44,292 nucleotides of DNA from Candidatus Anammoximicrobium sp. (GCA_012515235.1 JAAYYU010000324.1:1-44292), one strand, 5' to 3'. Numbered from the stretch's first letter, positions 32,147-40,428 are shown. Notes: generated by a model not told the origin, from the letters alone. Translations and numbers: made by a program.

Positions 32147-32875
32147 ATGGGACTGACGATCCATTACAGCCTGCGCGCCACCACGCGCAGCCCAACCAAG
32201 GTGCGGGACCTGATCCGCAGGCTCCGCAGCCGCGCCCTCGACCTGCCCTTCGAGAGCGTGGACGAAATCATTGAGTTGCAGGGCAACGAGTGTCATTTCC
32301 AGGAGCACGACGACCAGTTTCCTCACCGCTGGCTGTTGATTCAGGCCCGCCAGCTCGTGCCCGATCCGCGCGACCAAGACTGCCGTTATGCCGTGGACCC
32401 GCTGCACGTCATCGCGTTCTCGACCTGGCCGGGGCAAGGCTGTGAACAGTCTAACTTCGGCCTGTGCCGGTATCCGGCGACCATCGAAGTCGGCCGCTGG
32501 GTGCCTCGGACGATCCGTACCCATTTGGGGCCGTGGTGCTGGGGCAGCTTCTGCAAGACTGAGTATGCAAGCCGGCCCGACTGCGGTGGCGTGCCCAATT
32601 TCATTCGCTGCCATCTGGCCGTGATCGCCATGCTCCGGCATGCCCAGTCGCTGGGCATCCTGGATGAAGTGTACGACGAGGGGGACTTCTGGCAGTGCCA
32701 GGATGTCCCCGCCCTGGCCCGCGCGGTGGGCCAGTGGAACGAGAGCATCGCCCAGCAGGTCGCGGCCCTGCGATCCGTGTTCGGCAACACGGTCCAGTCG
32801 CCGGTTGCCGGATTCCCGGATCTCGCCCAACTCGCGGCGAACGGTCAGCCGGCGCCCGCAGCGGCCGGAGGGTAG
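32147..32875 (+). CDS. Hypothetical cysteine- and tryptophan-rich protein
   Basis: A 242-residue protein, start chosen at the ATG after AGAAGGGACC. It begins with a conserved-looking block GLTIHYSLRATTRSPTKVRDLIRRLR. The middle holds several Cys and Trp residues (PWCWGSFCKTEYA, then CGGVPNFIRCHLAVIAMLRHA) and an Asp/Glu-rich YDEGDFW block. I have the impression that it belongs to a family spread in planctomycete accessory DNA, but I cannot name it. Cytosolic, no membrane segment. Confidence 0.7.
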   Translation: MGLTIHYSLRATTRSPTKVRDLIRRLRSRALDLPFESVDEIIELQGNECHFQEHDDQFPHRWLLIQARQLVPDPRDQDCRYAVDPLHVIAFSTWPGQGCEQSNFGLCRYPATIEVGRWVPRTIRTHLGPWCWGSFCKTEYASRPDCGGVPNFIRCHLAVIAMLRHAQSLGILDEVYDEGDFWQCQDVPALARAVGQWNESIAQQVAALRSVFGNTVQSPVAGFPDLAQLAANGQPAPAAAGG

Positions 32876-32887
32876 GGCGCTCGCCCT
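32874..32887 (+). promoter_or_regulatory. Short intergenic hairpin
   Basis: AGGGCG and CGCCCT pair perfectly around CT, overlapping the stop codon of the preceding gene. It is one of a series of hairpins at gene ends in this run. Confidence 0.4.
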
Positions 32888-32937
32888 GACGGGACCGCTT
32901 TATCGTCCGATTGCTCATTCATCCCGGAGGTTTCGTC

Positions 32938-33129
32938 ATGCTCGATCCGTATGGTCTGCCGCTTGGGCATCGGGCCTTGTGTCCCTGCGACGGCTGCCAA
33001 GCTGCGCGGGTGTGCTGGGCGAGCCGGCAACCTCCGCTGGTTGAAGATTTGCCGCTGGCCGATGCCGAAGATTCAACCGACAACGCATCCACACATGAGG
33101 AGTTGAACGATGCCGCTTTCCACGGGTGA
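32938..33129 (+). CDS. Small cysteine-containing protein
   Basis: A 63-residue protein with a CPCDGCQAARVC cluster near residues 15-26, possibly metal-binding, and an acidic tail. The ATG follows GGAGG by 7 bases. It overlaps the next gene by 20 bases. No family recognised. Confidence 0.55.
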   Translation: MLDPYGLPLGHRALCPCDGCQAARVCWASRQPPLVEDLPLADAEDSTDNASTHEELNDAAFHG

Positions 33130-33367
33130 CAAGCAGAATTTCGACACGTTGCGTCGGGCGATGCTGGCCGGGGACGCCGCCCTGCTGGAGTGTCAATCCG
33201 TCGCCACCGGTTCGCCCGTCGCGGTGGTTTGCGCCGCCAATCGGCTGGCCGGGGGTAGCGCCGAATTCGTCCCGTTGGCTGTTCTGTTCGCGGATAACCC
33301 TTACCGCGCTATAAACCCGCCCAACCCCGACGGCGGGTTCTACACGCAGGAGGAGGTCCATGTCTGA
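33110..33367 (+). CDS. Small protein, DUF6117-like
   Basis: An 85-residue protein. KQNFDTLRRAMLAGDAALLECQS followed by AVVCAANR, FVPLAVLFADNPYRAINPP has the layout of the DUF6117 type of small plasmid-borne proteins, recalled rather than searched. The ATG lies inside the end of the preceding gene and its stop overlaps the next start, indicating coupled translation. An AACCCGCC/GGCGGGTT inverted repeat lies in its last third. Confidence 0.6.
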   Translation: MPLSTGDKQNFDTLRRAMLAGDAALLECQSVATGSPVAVVCAANRLAGGSAEFVPLAVLFADNPYRAINPPNPDGGFYTQEEVHV

Positions 33368-33929
33368 TCGCATCCCGGCCGAAATCTGGATCGGCGGCAA
33401 GATTGCCGCCTCCCTGGTCCCCGGCCTCTGCGCTGCCATCTCGGATGCCGGCGTCTCGCTCGCATGGGGTGATGCTCAGTTTCATCCTGCGGATGCGAAC
33501 GACCTCACGAATGCGGTCGTGGACAGCGCCGACGGTGTGCCTCTGCTCTGGCTCTGCGACGACGAAGCAAGTTGGGGCGAGTTCGATGGGCTGGAGAAGT
33601 TCCTCGAAGAACACCACATCCCATTCACCCGGCAGTCCGAGGGCCGGTATGAGTATGAGCCCGAACGGGTCGAATTCCGGCCGGGCGCCGGAAAGGTATG
33701 TCTCGCTACAGATCGGTCGGGCGACGCGATCGTGCGGGCGGCCGAGCTGGCCGACCTTGAAGGAGCCCTGACGAAGACGCTCCAGCTTGTCCAAGGCGGC
33801 GAGACCAAGCGTGCCACGTCGGCGCTGCGAGCTGCCGTCAAGAGGCTGCGACGGGTTCTACCGCCTTCTGTGCCACCGCTGACACCGTTTGAGATCGTTG
33901 CCGCCAGAGAGCCGCATCCACCCAAGTGA
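33360..33929 (+). CDS. Hypothetical protein
   Basis: A 189-residue protein starting 8 bases inside the preceding gene, with AGGAGG just before its ATG. The first half is mixed alpha/beta (IWIGGKIAASLVPGLCAAI, then VPLLWLCDDEASWGEFDGL); the second half is helical and basic. The N-terminal part resembles small proteins that take an inhibitory or adaptor role in plasmids, but no family can be named. Confidence 0.65.
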   Translation: MSDRIPAEIWIGGKIAASLVPGLCAAISDAGVSLAWGDAQFHPADANDLTNAVVDSADGVPLLWLCDDEASWGEFDGLEKFLEEHHIPFTRQSEGRYEYEPERVEFRPGAGKVCLATDRSGDAIVRAAELADLEGALTKTLQLVQGGETKRATSALRAAVKRLRRVLPPSVPPLTPFEIVAAREPHPPK

Positions 33930-33995
33930 TCCACCTGGCGATAGGTGCCGGGCAGACTGCCGGCTCCTTCACGTGCAAGAGAGGGAAACAGTTCG

Positions 33996-34277
33996 ATGAA
34001 CCAACGAGTCCGCAAGACACACCAGCAGTTCATGGACGCCTGCAATCAGGAGGCCCGCCGCGTCCTCCTGAACCGGCGGATTGTGGAAGTCCGCTACCTC
34101 ACGCCCGACGAGTGCCAGCGTCAGATGTGGAGCTTCACCGGCGTGGCCATGGTGCTGGATGACGGCACCACCGTGTACCCGGCGCGCGACGCGGAGGGAA
34201 ACGACGCTGGTGCGCTGCATGGAGTGTCGGGTGACGGCACGGATTTCGTTCTCCCGGAAATCCTGTGTCGGTCGTAA
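33996..34277 (+). CDS. Hypothetical protein
   Basis: A 93-residue protein starting at an ATG 13 bases after a GAGAGGGA sequence. RIVEVRYLTPDECQRQMW followed by VAMVLDDGTTVYPARDAEGNDAGAL is a beta-rich block commonly seen in small uncharacterised planctomycete and plasmid proteins. No catalytic motif. Confidence 0.6.
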   Translation: MNQRVRKTHQQFMDACNQEARRVLLNRRIVEVRYLTPDECQRQMWSFTGVAMVLDDGTTVYPARDAEGNDAGALHGVSGDGTDFVLPEILCRS

Positions 34278-34388
34278 CGGAGCACGATCGACGTGCCGCG
34301 CGATTGACCACGACCGGACAGTCTGCTTTGCCCCGCTGACGGTCAGATACCCCCAACCACCTTCCTTTCCCACGAAAGAGAGCAAACC

Positions 34389-35225
34389 ACGAAACGAACC
34401 CAGAATCGCACTGCGCGCCGATCCCGTCACTCCACGCGCGCTTCCGCCCGCAAGGCCACGCGGACCGTTCAGCCGTTGCCCGAGCATGACCACGCTGCCG
34501 CGTCGCCGTCCACTGTCCCCGCCATTCTCGCTCCGCAGATCCTGCCGGCTATCACTGCCTCACTCGATCTGCCGGTCGGCCCGGAGGGGCTCATCGACTC
34601 CGTGAGTGCCAAGTTCGAGCGGTTCGTGATGGACCAGATTCGCGCCGGCGAGCAGGTCTGCGCCACGGCCAAGCAGCAACTGGCCGCCTGCGAACAGCAG
34701 TTTCAGAAAGCGGCCCACCGCGCCGCCGAGCGCTGGGCCAAGAGCGCCCAACCGCACCTGGAGCAGGCCCGGCGCGCCCTGAATCTCCGCGGCGAATTGC
34801 AGCTCCAGTGCGAGGTCACCCACACCGAGCAAGACAACGGCCTGCCGACGGTCACTGCCGACGCGAAGTTCTACACCGAGAAACGCCCCAGCGGCTACGG
34901 CGGCTTCACCTACGCCGACGAGGTGGAACTGAACTTCGAGATCACGCTCGCGCAGATGGCCGAGGATGGCGATGAGCCCGAACAAGCCTGGCGGGAACTC
35001 CAGACCAGCCGCCAGACGTGCCAGCAACAGACCGATCTGTTGATCGCCTGGCGCAAGAAGCTGGCGGAGATCCCCTACGTGCAGCGCCAGGCCAAGGCCC
35101 ATCTGACCGACGTGCTGTTGCAGCAGACCGAGCCCGGCCGGCAACTGTACCAGACGCTGCAAGGCCAGTTCCAGGACTACTTTGCCGGCCTGCCCACGTT
35201 CAACAGCAAGTCGCTGCCCGCGTGA
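34389..35225 (+). CDS. Hypothetical coiled-coil protein, possible ACG start
   Basis: An open frame for a protein of about 278 residues. The first standard start is a TTG at 34476 (249 residues), which has no ribosome-binding site. The frame continues upstream with a basic, plausible N-terminus to ACG at 34389, which follows GAAAGAGAG by 6 bases and lies exactly where an ATG would be expected; the codons read T-K-R-T-Q-N-R. I list the longer form. The body is Gln/Ala-rich and helical, with a likely coiled coil at both ends and a beta-rich centre (VTADAKFYTEKRPSGYGGF). Family unknown. Confidence 0.5.
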   Translation, partial: TKRTQNRTARRSRHSTRASARKATRTVQPLPEHDHAAASPSTVPAILAPQILPAITASLDLPVGPEGLIDSVSAKFERFVMDQIRAGEQVCATAKQQLAACEQQFQKAAHRAAERWAKSAQPHLEQARRALNLRGELQLQCEVTHTEQDNGLPTVTADAKFYTEKRPSGYGGFTYADEVELNFEITLAQMAEDGDEPEQAWRELQTSRQTCQQQTDLLIAWRKKLAEIPYVQRQAKAHLTDVLLQQTEPGRQLYQTLQGQFQDYFAGLPTFNSKSLPA

Positions 35226-35260
35226 CGCCGGTTCAGGCCACCAAGCACGTGCGCTTCCCC

Positions 35261-35292
35261 GCAGACGCTGGGGGATTCCCCCCGGCGTCTGC
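35261..35292 (+). terminator. Intergenic hairpin, terminator-like
   Basis: GCAGACGC and GCGTCTGC pair, with further G-run/C-run pairing inside the loop, and a short CTTTCC tract follows. It lies 36 bases after the preceding stop and ends just before the ribosome-binding site of the next gene. Confidence 0.5.
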
Positions 35293-35313
35293 TTTCCGTT
35301 CCCGGAGGTGTCT

Positions 35314-36321
35314 ATGGCCCAGAGCGACAAGACCGTGGGTTGCTTCCTCGCCAAACGACTGTACGAGCCGGACGTGGAGTATTGGAGAAGCAGCACCGAC
35401 CAAGAGGAGCTGCTGGCCAAGCCGCCACACGAAGCTGTGTTCATCGACGGCCCGGAGCAGGTGCAAGCCTACTTCGAGCAGCTTCGGCCGGTGCCCGATG
35501 CGTACCGGCGGTACCTGCCCGACGCCTCCCGGTTGGACAAGTTGCCCAGCTACAGCGGTTACGGCCTGTTGGTCTTGCCGATGCCGGTCGTCTCCGCCGA
35601 GGAAGGGCTCACGGAGCAGGTCCAAGCCGCCGTGCAGGCGGCCGGGCCGGTGTGGTTGGCGGGCACGGACGTACCACACTGCCGCACTCTGTTTCCGGCC
35701 GAAGATGGCTACTACGTGACGTTGCGCACGTTGGCGCTGGACCTGGAGCATCATCGTCGCGGCTCTCGCTGGAGATCGTGCAGCCAAGAATACGTCGAAG
35801 TCCGTTACGCCCCACATAGCGCCCGGCGTTCGCTGCACGCCCGCAGGCACCTGGCCAAGCGGGACGCGGTTTCCGTCGCCGAACTGTGCCAGTTGATCGA
35901 CGCCTTGGCTGACGAGGCCCGCTCGGCCGGCCATTTGACTGGGTATCGGCCGACGAGTTGGCCTCGGGCCGGTGTCCAGACCCTGATCTACACGCTGAAC
36001 ACGGTGCTGGCCGTGCATGGGACGATTTGCGGTCGCTGGGCCTACCGGCAGAACCCGCAGTACGTGCGTTTCGTCCAGCACGCCCGGGCCACTCAGCAGG
36101 CGACCCTCCGCAAGTTTCGCGATCAGGGTTTTCGTGCCTGGCTCCAGCGGGAGTTGCGGAGTCGGTCAGTCAAAGGCGCCGCCGCAAGAGCAGGCAACAA
36201 CGATGTGAACTACGGCCGTAGCCGGACATCATCGTACTTGCCGCTGCCCTTCGACGAAGCACAGACAGCGGAGGAGTCGCGGACGGGAACAGCCAACGGA
36301 AGGCGGCTTCCCAGGCGTTGA
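35314..36321 (+). CDS. Hypothetical protein
   Basis: A 335-residue protein with no family recognised. The start at 35314 follows GGAGG. The N-terminal half is alpha/beta (GCFLAKRLYEPDVEYW, YSGYGLLVLPMPVVSAEE, and AGPVWLAGTDVPH). The second half is basic and helical (HARRHLAKRDAVSVAELCQLI) and ends in a Ser/Arg/Gly-rich tail. Basic C-terminus suggests nucleic acid contact, nothing firmer. Confidence 0.65.
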   Translation: MAQSDKTVGCFLAKRLYEPDVEYWRSSTDQEELLAKPPHEAVFIDGPEQVQAYFEQLRPVPDAYRRYLPDASRLDKLPSYSGYGLLVLPMPVVSAEEGLTEQVQAAVQAAGPVWLAGTDVPHCRTLFPAEDGYYVTLRTLALDLEHHRRGSRWRSCSQEYVEVRYAPHSARRSLHARRHLAKRDAVSVAELCQLIDALADEARSAGHLTGYRPTSWPRAGVQTLIYTLNTVLAVHGTICGRWAYRQNPQYVRFVQHARATQQATLRKFRDQGFRAWLQRELRSRSVKGAAARAGNNDVNYGRSRTSSYLPLPFDEAQTAEESRTGTANGRRLPRR

Positions 36322-36336
36322 TCTGTTTCCCTATCG

Positions 36337-36372
36337 CGCCGGCATCTGGTCCTCCGGGATCGGGTGCCGGCG
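36337..36372 (+). promoter_or_regulatory. Intergenic hairpin
   Basis: CGCCGGCA and TGCCGGCG form 8 perfect pairs around a 20-base loop, between the stop at 36321 and the ATG at 36397. Confidence 0.45.
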
Positions 36373-36396
36373 TGTTCCGTTTCTTGGAGACCACTT

Positions 36397-36687
36397 ATGC
36401 CCAGACCCCAAGTCATCATCAGTCTGAACGGCGGCTTGGTGCAGGACGTTTTCTGCTCCGTGCCTGGCATCCAGGTGCTCGTCGTGGATTGGGACGCCGA
36501 AGGCGCGTGTCCCGGCGACCCCGGCATCGTCGATGTCCCGCTGCCCGATGGTCCCTGCCGAGCGTGTGTGAGCGACTTCCCTGTGGCGCCCATGAACGAA
36601 GTGGCCGGCACCGATGTCGAGGCCGCCATCGACGCCGCCAGTCAACAAGGAGTGCTCTGTGATCAACAACCGTTTGTCTGCTCGTGA
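36397..36687 (+). CDS. Small hypothetical protein
   Basis: A 96-residue protein beginning MPRPQVIISLNGGLVQDVFCS, followed by VLVVDWDAEGACP. This N-terminal pattern, a short strand with GG then a D-W-D-x-E block, is frequent in small plasmid and phage proteins of unknown role. ATG follows TTGGAGA. It overlaps the next gene by 29 bases. Confidence 0.65.
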   Translation: MPRPQVIISLNGGLVQDVFCSVPGIQVLVVDWDAEGACPGDPGIVDVPLPDGPCRACVSDFPVAPMNEVAGTDVEAAIDAASQQGVLCDQQPFVCS

Positions 36688-37099
36688 ACTGGCCACCGTG
36701 CTGGCGGCGCTGCGATGTTTCCAGAAGTCGCTGGCGCAAGGGAAGGACGCGGCCCTACGGGCCTTGCCGCACTTCACCGACTGTGAACCGCTGTCTGCGG
36801 ACGAGATCGACGCGTTGTGCGAACAGCTCAACTGCGTTGACGATCCACCCTGCGCAGCGGTCGCCGTTTCAACATTGAAGTCGGCGGAAGCCTTGCCGCG
36901 TGAAGCCCTCGTGGAGATCGTTTTCGGCATCCAGGCCCGGCTCTATCTGGACATGGATGGTGGAGGACGCGAGTTCTGGAATCCCAAGAAGGTACGGAGC
37001 TGCTGCGACGTGTGCCAGGACGTTCAAGACCTGCTGCGCCGCCACGGCTTGGTCCCCGGCGGCGAGATCACTGTGCTTACAGAGGGGACACCGCCATGA
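36659..37099 (+). CDS. Hypothetical protein
   Basis: A 146-residue protein using a GTG start 9 bases after AAGGAG, within the end of the previous gene. The N-terminal block LSARELATVLAALRCFQKSL followed by FTDCEPLSADEIDALCEQLN is of a type common to small plasmid-borne proteins. A CCDVCQDV pair lies near residue 113. Its stop overlaps the next ATG (ATGA). Family unknown. Confidence 0.65.
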   Translation: MINNRLSARELATVLAALRCFQKSLAQGKDAALRALPHFTDCEPLSADEIDALCEQLNCVDDPPCAAVAVSTLKSAEALPREALVEIVFGIQARLYLDMDGGGREFWNPKKVRSCCDVCQDVQDLLRRHGLVPGGEITVLTEGTPP

Positions 37100-37407
37100 C
37101 CATCTCGACCGACGCCGCCAGGCAGGCCCTCGCCTTCGCGCTGGCCACGCCAATGACTGGACAGCTCAAGCCCCGGCAAGATCGTTCTGACTTCGGCGCC
37201 GAAGATTCGTACCTGCTCAAGGTGCGACGGATCGGCCGCCACTACCCGTGCGGTGACGACGTGCGGGATGGCGATTTCGGCATCTACCTCGGTCGCCATG
37301 ACGGCGCCTATCTCGTCGCTCTGCAAGCCATCTTCCCGCCGGACCTCATCGGCTGCGAACGGTTTGCCACGTTGGCTGCGTTGAGGGCCGACTGGGAACT
37401 CGACTGA
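37096..37407 (+). CDS. Small hypothetical protein
   Basis: A 103-residue protein coupled by ATGA overlap to the preceding gene. FGAEDSYLLKVRRIGRHYPCGDDVRDGDFGIYLGRHDGAYLVAL is the central block (written in the window at about residues 33-77), beta-rich with a GIYLG turn. No family or catalytic residue assigned. Confidence 0.6.
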   Translation: MTISTDAARQALAFALATPMTGQLKPRQDRSDFGAEDSYLLKVRRIGRHYPCGDDVRDGDFGIYLGRHDGAYLVALQAIFPPDLIGCERFATLAALRADWELD

Positions 37408-37524
37408 CGCAGCCATCTTGCCCTCTCGTTCTTCCCTCGTCCATCCGTCTTTGTCTGCCTGTTACGGCCGGCGCTGACGCCGCTGCGCGCAGACGCGCCG
37501 TCCCCAGCCCAAGGAGTACCACCT

Positions 37525-37863
37525 ATGACCATCGAATTCTGGCCGCGGCGACTGCTCAAGCCGAAGCCCAAGCCGCCGCCCAGGCCGCGGCTCCCACGCC
37601 CCCGAAGACCCAAGCTGCCGATCGGCGTCGGGAAGGCCCACCAGATGCTCTCGGCTGCCATGCTGCTCGGCGACCATGAGCTGGCCTCGTGGCTGGACCT
37701 GGCCGTCATACGGCACGGCGTCGCCGGCAAGCCCGAGCACCTGGAGGAGTTCAAGAAACGGCTGGACGCGGTGATGGAGCCGCTGCCGGACCCGCCGCCG
37801 CCAACCACTCCTGCACCGAGCCCCGATGGTCATCCGGCCACCGGGGCTTTTTGTGTTTCTTGA
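37525..37863 (+). CDS. Proline-rich hypothetical protein
   Basis: A 112-residue protein with a KPKPKPPPRPRLPRPRRPK basic-proline stretch at residues 12-30, a helical core (GKAHQMLSAAMLLGDHELASWLD) and a second proline run. The last ~15 codons overlap a terminator-like hairpin, so the true C-terminus was probably shaped by that element. ATG follows AAGGAG. No family recognised. Confidence 0.55.
   Translation: MTIEFWPRRLLKPKPKPPPRPRLPRPRRPKLPIGVGKAHQMLSAAMLLGDHELASWLDLAVIRHGVAGKPEHLEEFKKRLDAVMEPLPDPPPPTTPAPSPDGHPATGAFCVS
37819..37858 (+). terminator. Rho-independent terminator within a gene 3' end
   Basis: AGCCCCG and CGGGGCT (7 pairs, with three more pairs inside) are followed by TTTTTGTGTTT. 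It lies inside the last codons of the proline-rich gene and just before the PP-loop gene, so it would split the run into two transcription units. Confidence 0.65.
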
Positions 37864-37872
37864 GGACACACG

Positions 37873-38667
37873 ATGCAACAGCTCAACCTGTTCCACAGTG
37901 CGGCGCCCGGCAAGCCGCCCCTGGTCGTCGCCTACGGCATGGGTGTGGATTCCACCGCCATGCTGGTCGGCCTGCACCAGCGCGGCATCCGGCCCGACCT
38001 GATCCTGTTCGCCGACACGGGCGGCGAGAAACCCGACACGTACCTCTACTCCCCGATCATCCGCCAGTGGCTCCGGGACGTAGACTTCCCGGACCTGCAA
38101 GTCGTACGCTACATCCCGCCCATCGCTCCCTACGACACGCTGTACGGCAACTGCTGGAGCAACTTCACGCTGCCCAGTCTGGCCTTTCGGAAGAAGGGCT
38201 GTTCCATCAAGTGGAAGCGGATGCCACAAGACCGAGTGGTCGAGCACTGGCTGCCTGCCCAGGACTGCTGGGGCAGCGGTGGTCGGGTGCGGAAGCTGAT
38301 CGGCTTTGAGGCCGGTGAAGAACGCCGCCGCTATGCCGACCGCGGTGATGATCCGCAGTACGACTACTGGTACCCGCTCATGGATTGGGAGCTGGATCGG
38401 GAGGCGTGCAAGCGGTTGATCGCCGATGCCAATTTGCCGGTGCCCGTCAAGTCTGCTTGTTTCTACTGCCCGGCCTGCAAGAAGCCCGAGCTAGCCGAGT
38501 TGGCGGCAGAACACCCCGACCTTCATGCCTGTGCCCTGGCCCTCGAAGGCCGCTACCGGGCCGGCAAGCACTTCCGGGGAGACGATCCCGACAAGGTCCA
38601 GGGGCTGGGCATCCGCTACACATGGGCCGACCAGGCCCGCCACTCCGGCCACTTGGCATTGGCCTAG
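37873..38667 (+). CDS. PP-loop (PAPS-reductase-like) protein
   Basis: A 264-residue protein of the phosphoadenosine phosphosulfate reductase/ATP-pyrophosphatase group. The PP-loop is VVAYGMGVDSTAMLVGL near residues 18-34 (S replaced by Y-G-M at the first position), followed by ILFADTGGEKPDTY. Two Cys pairs near the C-terminus (CFYCPAC near residue 197) could bind a metal or iron-sulfur cluster. Relatives of this type occur in phages and plasmids and share a fold with DndC, so nucleotide or sulfur transfer to nucleic acid is conceivable but not shown. It directly follows a terminator-like hairpin. Confidence 0.75.
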   Translation: MQQLNLFHSAAPGKPPLVVAYGMGVDSTAMLVGLHQRGIRPDLILFADTGGEKPDTYLYSPIIRQWLRDVDFPDLQVVRYIPPIAPYDTLYGNCWSNFTLPSLAFRKKGCSIKWKRMPQDRVVEHWLPAQDCWGSGGRVRKLIGFEAGEERRRYADRGDDPQYDYWYPLMDWELDREACKRLIADANLPVPVKSACFYCPACKKPELAELAAEHPDLHACALALEGRYRAGKHFRGDDPDKVQGLGIRYTWADQARHSGHLALA

Positions 38668-38750
38668 TCCGCGCTGAGTCCGGCCCGGACATTCTGATTT
38701 CGCATCCAAGACCCCTGTACTCCAACCCACAGCCACGGAGACATCGTTCC

Positions 38751-39698
38751 ATGACCACCACGTTGCTCGAAGAACCCGTCGTCCGCCCGTCCACTTCGCC
38801 GTCGCAGCGGCTGCGCACGACGATGGCGGCAGTCCGCGTTTCGCTCAGTTGGTTCGGCACCCGCAAGACCTTGACCGCCGAACAGAGGTCCCAGGCCGCC
38901 GATGCGTTCGGGGCTGAGGGTGCCTTCTTGTCCGCGGGTAAGAAGCTGCTCGACACCCGGCATGAGAAGTTCAAGGCCGTGACCGCCGTGAAGGGCCGGA
39001 TCATCTCGCTCTGGAAAAGCATGAGCCTGCCCTACCCGGAACCCGGCGTCCGCCTGATCCGCCAAGACCAGATCGAGGAGTTCGCCGCCCAGATGGAGAC
39101 GCTCAAGGGTGAACTCGACGAAGCCGTCCGGCAACTGGACGAACACTACGCCGAACTGAAATCGGCGGCCCGCGGCCGGCTGGGATCGCTGTTCAGCCCT
39201 GCGGACTATCCGGCCAGCCTGCTGGGGCTGTTCCAGGTTGCGTGGGATTATCCGTCGGTGGAACCGCCCGACTACCTGCAACAGCTCAGCCCCGAAATCT
39301 ACCGGCAGGAGTCCGAGCGGGTCGCTGCCCGGTTCGACGAGGCAGTGCGGTTGGCGGAGCAGGCGTTCATGGAGGAGCTGCAACAGCTCGTCACGCACCT
39401 GACCGAGAGGTTGACCGGCCAAACGGATAGTCGTCCGAAAGTGTTCAGGGACTCGGCGATCACCAACCTGACCGAGTTCTTTCAGCGGTTCCGGTCGCTG
39501 AACGTCCGCTCGAATGATCAGCTCGACGCCCTAGTTGCTCAGTGCCAGCAAATCGTCCGCGGCGTGGAGCCGCAGACGCTGCGGGACAGCCAGGGCGTGC
39601 GGCAGCGGGTTGCCACCCAGTTGTCCCAGGTCGAGAACGTGCTCGATACGCTTCTGGTGGACAGGCCGCGGCGCAACATCCTCCGCCGGCCCAAGTGA
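38751..39698 (+). CDS. DUF3150-like helical protein
   Basis: A 315-residue mostly helical protein. VRVSLSWFGTRKTLTAEQRSQAADAFGAE near residue 28, then the AAGKKLLDTRHEKF region, and EEFAAQMETLKGELDEAVRQLDEHYAEL near residue 105, match the layout of DUF3150 proteins found beside AAA ATPases in plasmids and phages. The start ATG at 38751 is chosen because the frame further upstream is Gly/Arg-rich and overlaps the PP-loop gene. Function unknown; partner ATPase in this run could be the Ycf46-like protein. Confidence 0.6.
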   Translation: MTTTLLEEPVVRPSTSPSQRLRTTMAAVRVSLSWFGTRKTLTAEQRSQAADAFGAEGAFLSAGKKLLDTRHEKFKAVTAVKGRIISLWKSMSLPYPEPGVRLIRQDQIEEFAAQMETLKGELDEAVRQLDEHYAELKSAARGRLGSLFSPADYPASLLGLFQVAWDYPSVEPPDYLQQLSPEIYRQESERVAARFDEAVRLAEQAFMEELQQLVTHLTERLTGQTDSRPKVFRDSAITNLTEFFQRFRSLNVRSNDQLDALVAQCQQIVRGVEPQTLRDSQGVRQRVATQLSQVENVLDTLLVDRPRRNILRRPK

Positions 39699-39705
39699 GG
39701 ATGCC

Positions 39706-39999
39706 ATGAACATCGTGATCCGACCGGACGGTTCGCTGCGGTGTGTCTATGACGAAGCCCTAGACCTGACCTTGCTCGGCAAGCTGGAAATCCGCCGCGC
39801 GTCCCACGTGGAACCAGATGAGGCCGGGCTGTGGTGGGCGGATCTTTTCCCGGTGTCCGGGCCGAAGTTGGGGCCTTTCGTCCACCGTAGCGAAGCCCTG
39901 GCCGCAGAATGCGACTGGCTGGAGCAGAACTGGCTCCAGCCGGCCGCCGTTTCATGCACTGTCACGGACGAAGTGCGGCAGCTGGTCCGGCAGCGGTAG
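39706..39999 (+). CDS. Small hypothetical protein of a mobile-element family
   Basis: A 97-residue protein. MNIVIRPDGSLRCVYDEALDL followed by LEIRRASHVEPDEAGLWWADL and GPFVHRSEALAAECDWLE is a pattern I have seen repeatedly in plasmid and phage small proteins, without known function. ATG lies 8 bases after the DUF3150-like stop, with GTGAGGATGCC before it. Its 3' end overlaps the convergent PAS gene by 48 bases. Confidence 0.7.
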   Translation: MNIVIRPDGSLRCVYDEALDLTLLGKLEIRRASHVEPDEAGLWWADLFPVSGPKLGPFVHRSEALAAECDWLEQNWLQPAAVSCTVTDEVRQLVRQR

Positions 40000-40299
40000 G
40001 GCGAGTTCGACCAGTCCCCGGTACTCTCCGTCCACGTACCAGGGTGCCTGGTAGATGAGCTTCTTCTGGCCGCCCTTCTCGATCGTGTAGGCGTTCAACT
40101 GCCCGGATGCCAGCAATCCAAGCAGTTTGCTGCGGGACGGCTCTGGATGGCAATCCAGCAGGTTCTTGCCGACCAGCTCCCGGCCGCCGTCCTTCGCAAA
40201 AGTGTCTGCGGCACCGCCATTCATTTCCAAAATAACCCCATCGGCATCACAGACCGTGATGCTGCCGGGGAACTCTTTTACCCAGGGGCTGTCCTGCAT
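39952..40299 (-). CDS. PAS domain protein
   Basis: A 115-residue single PAS domain: SITVCDADGVILEMNGGAAD near residue 13, FAKDGGRELVGKNLLDCHP near 34-52 and LIYQAPWYVDGEYRGLVELA near 81-100. It probably senses a small ligand or redox state, but no output domain is attached. The ATG follows AAGGAA. It is convergent with, and overlaps by 48 bases, the small gene ending at 39999, which is unusual and suggests insertion into the plus-strand run. Confidence 0.75.
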   Translation of the reverse strand: MQDSPWVKEFPGSITVCDADGVILEMNGGAADTFAKDGGRELVGKNLLDCHPEPSRSKLLGLLASGQLNAYTIEKGGQKKLIYQAPWYVDGEYRGLVELALPLPDQLPHFVRDSA

Positions 40300-40353
40300 A
40301 GCGTGGGATTCCTTCGGGTTTGATGAAGCCAACGGACCTCTGTTCTGACGCAG

Positions 40354-40378
40354 GCCCGCTGGCCTAGGTTCGGCGGGC
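40354..40378 (+). promoter_or_regulatory. Intergenic hairpin
   Basis: GCCCGC and GCGGGC pair around a 13-base loop, between the divergent PAS start and the plus-strand gene at 40429. Part of the recurrent hairpin series. Confidence 0.35.
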
Positions 40379-40428
40379 TTGCAGCGTTTTACCCACTCCC
40401 TCGCTGCACAGAAAGGACCCTGCGAGCA

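Noticed and set aside
34278..34388. RNA gene in the gap before the coiled-coil gene
   Set aside because: No stable fold or tRNA-like cloverleaf could be drawn by eye.
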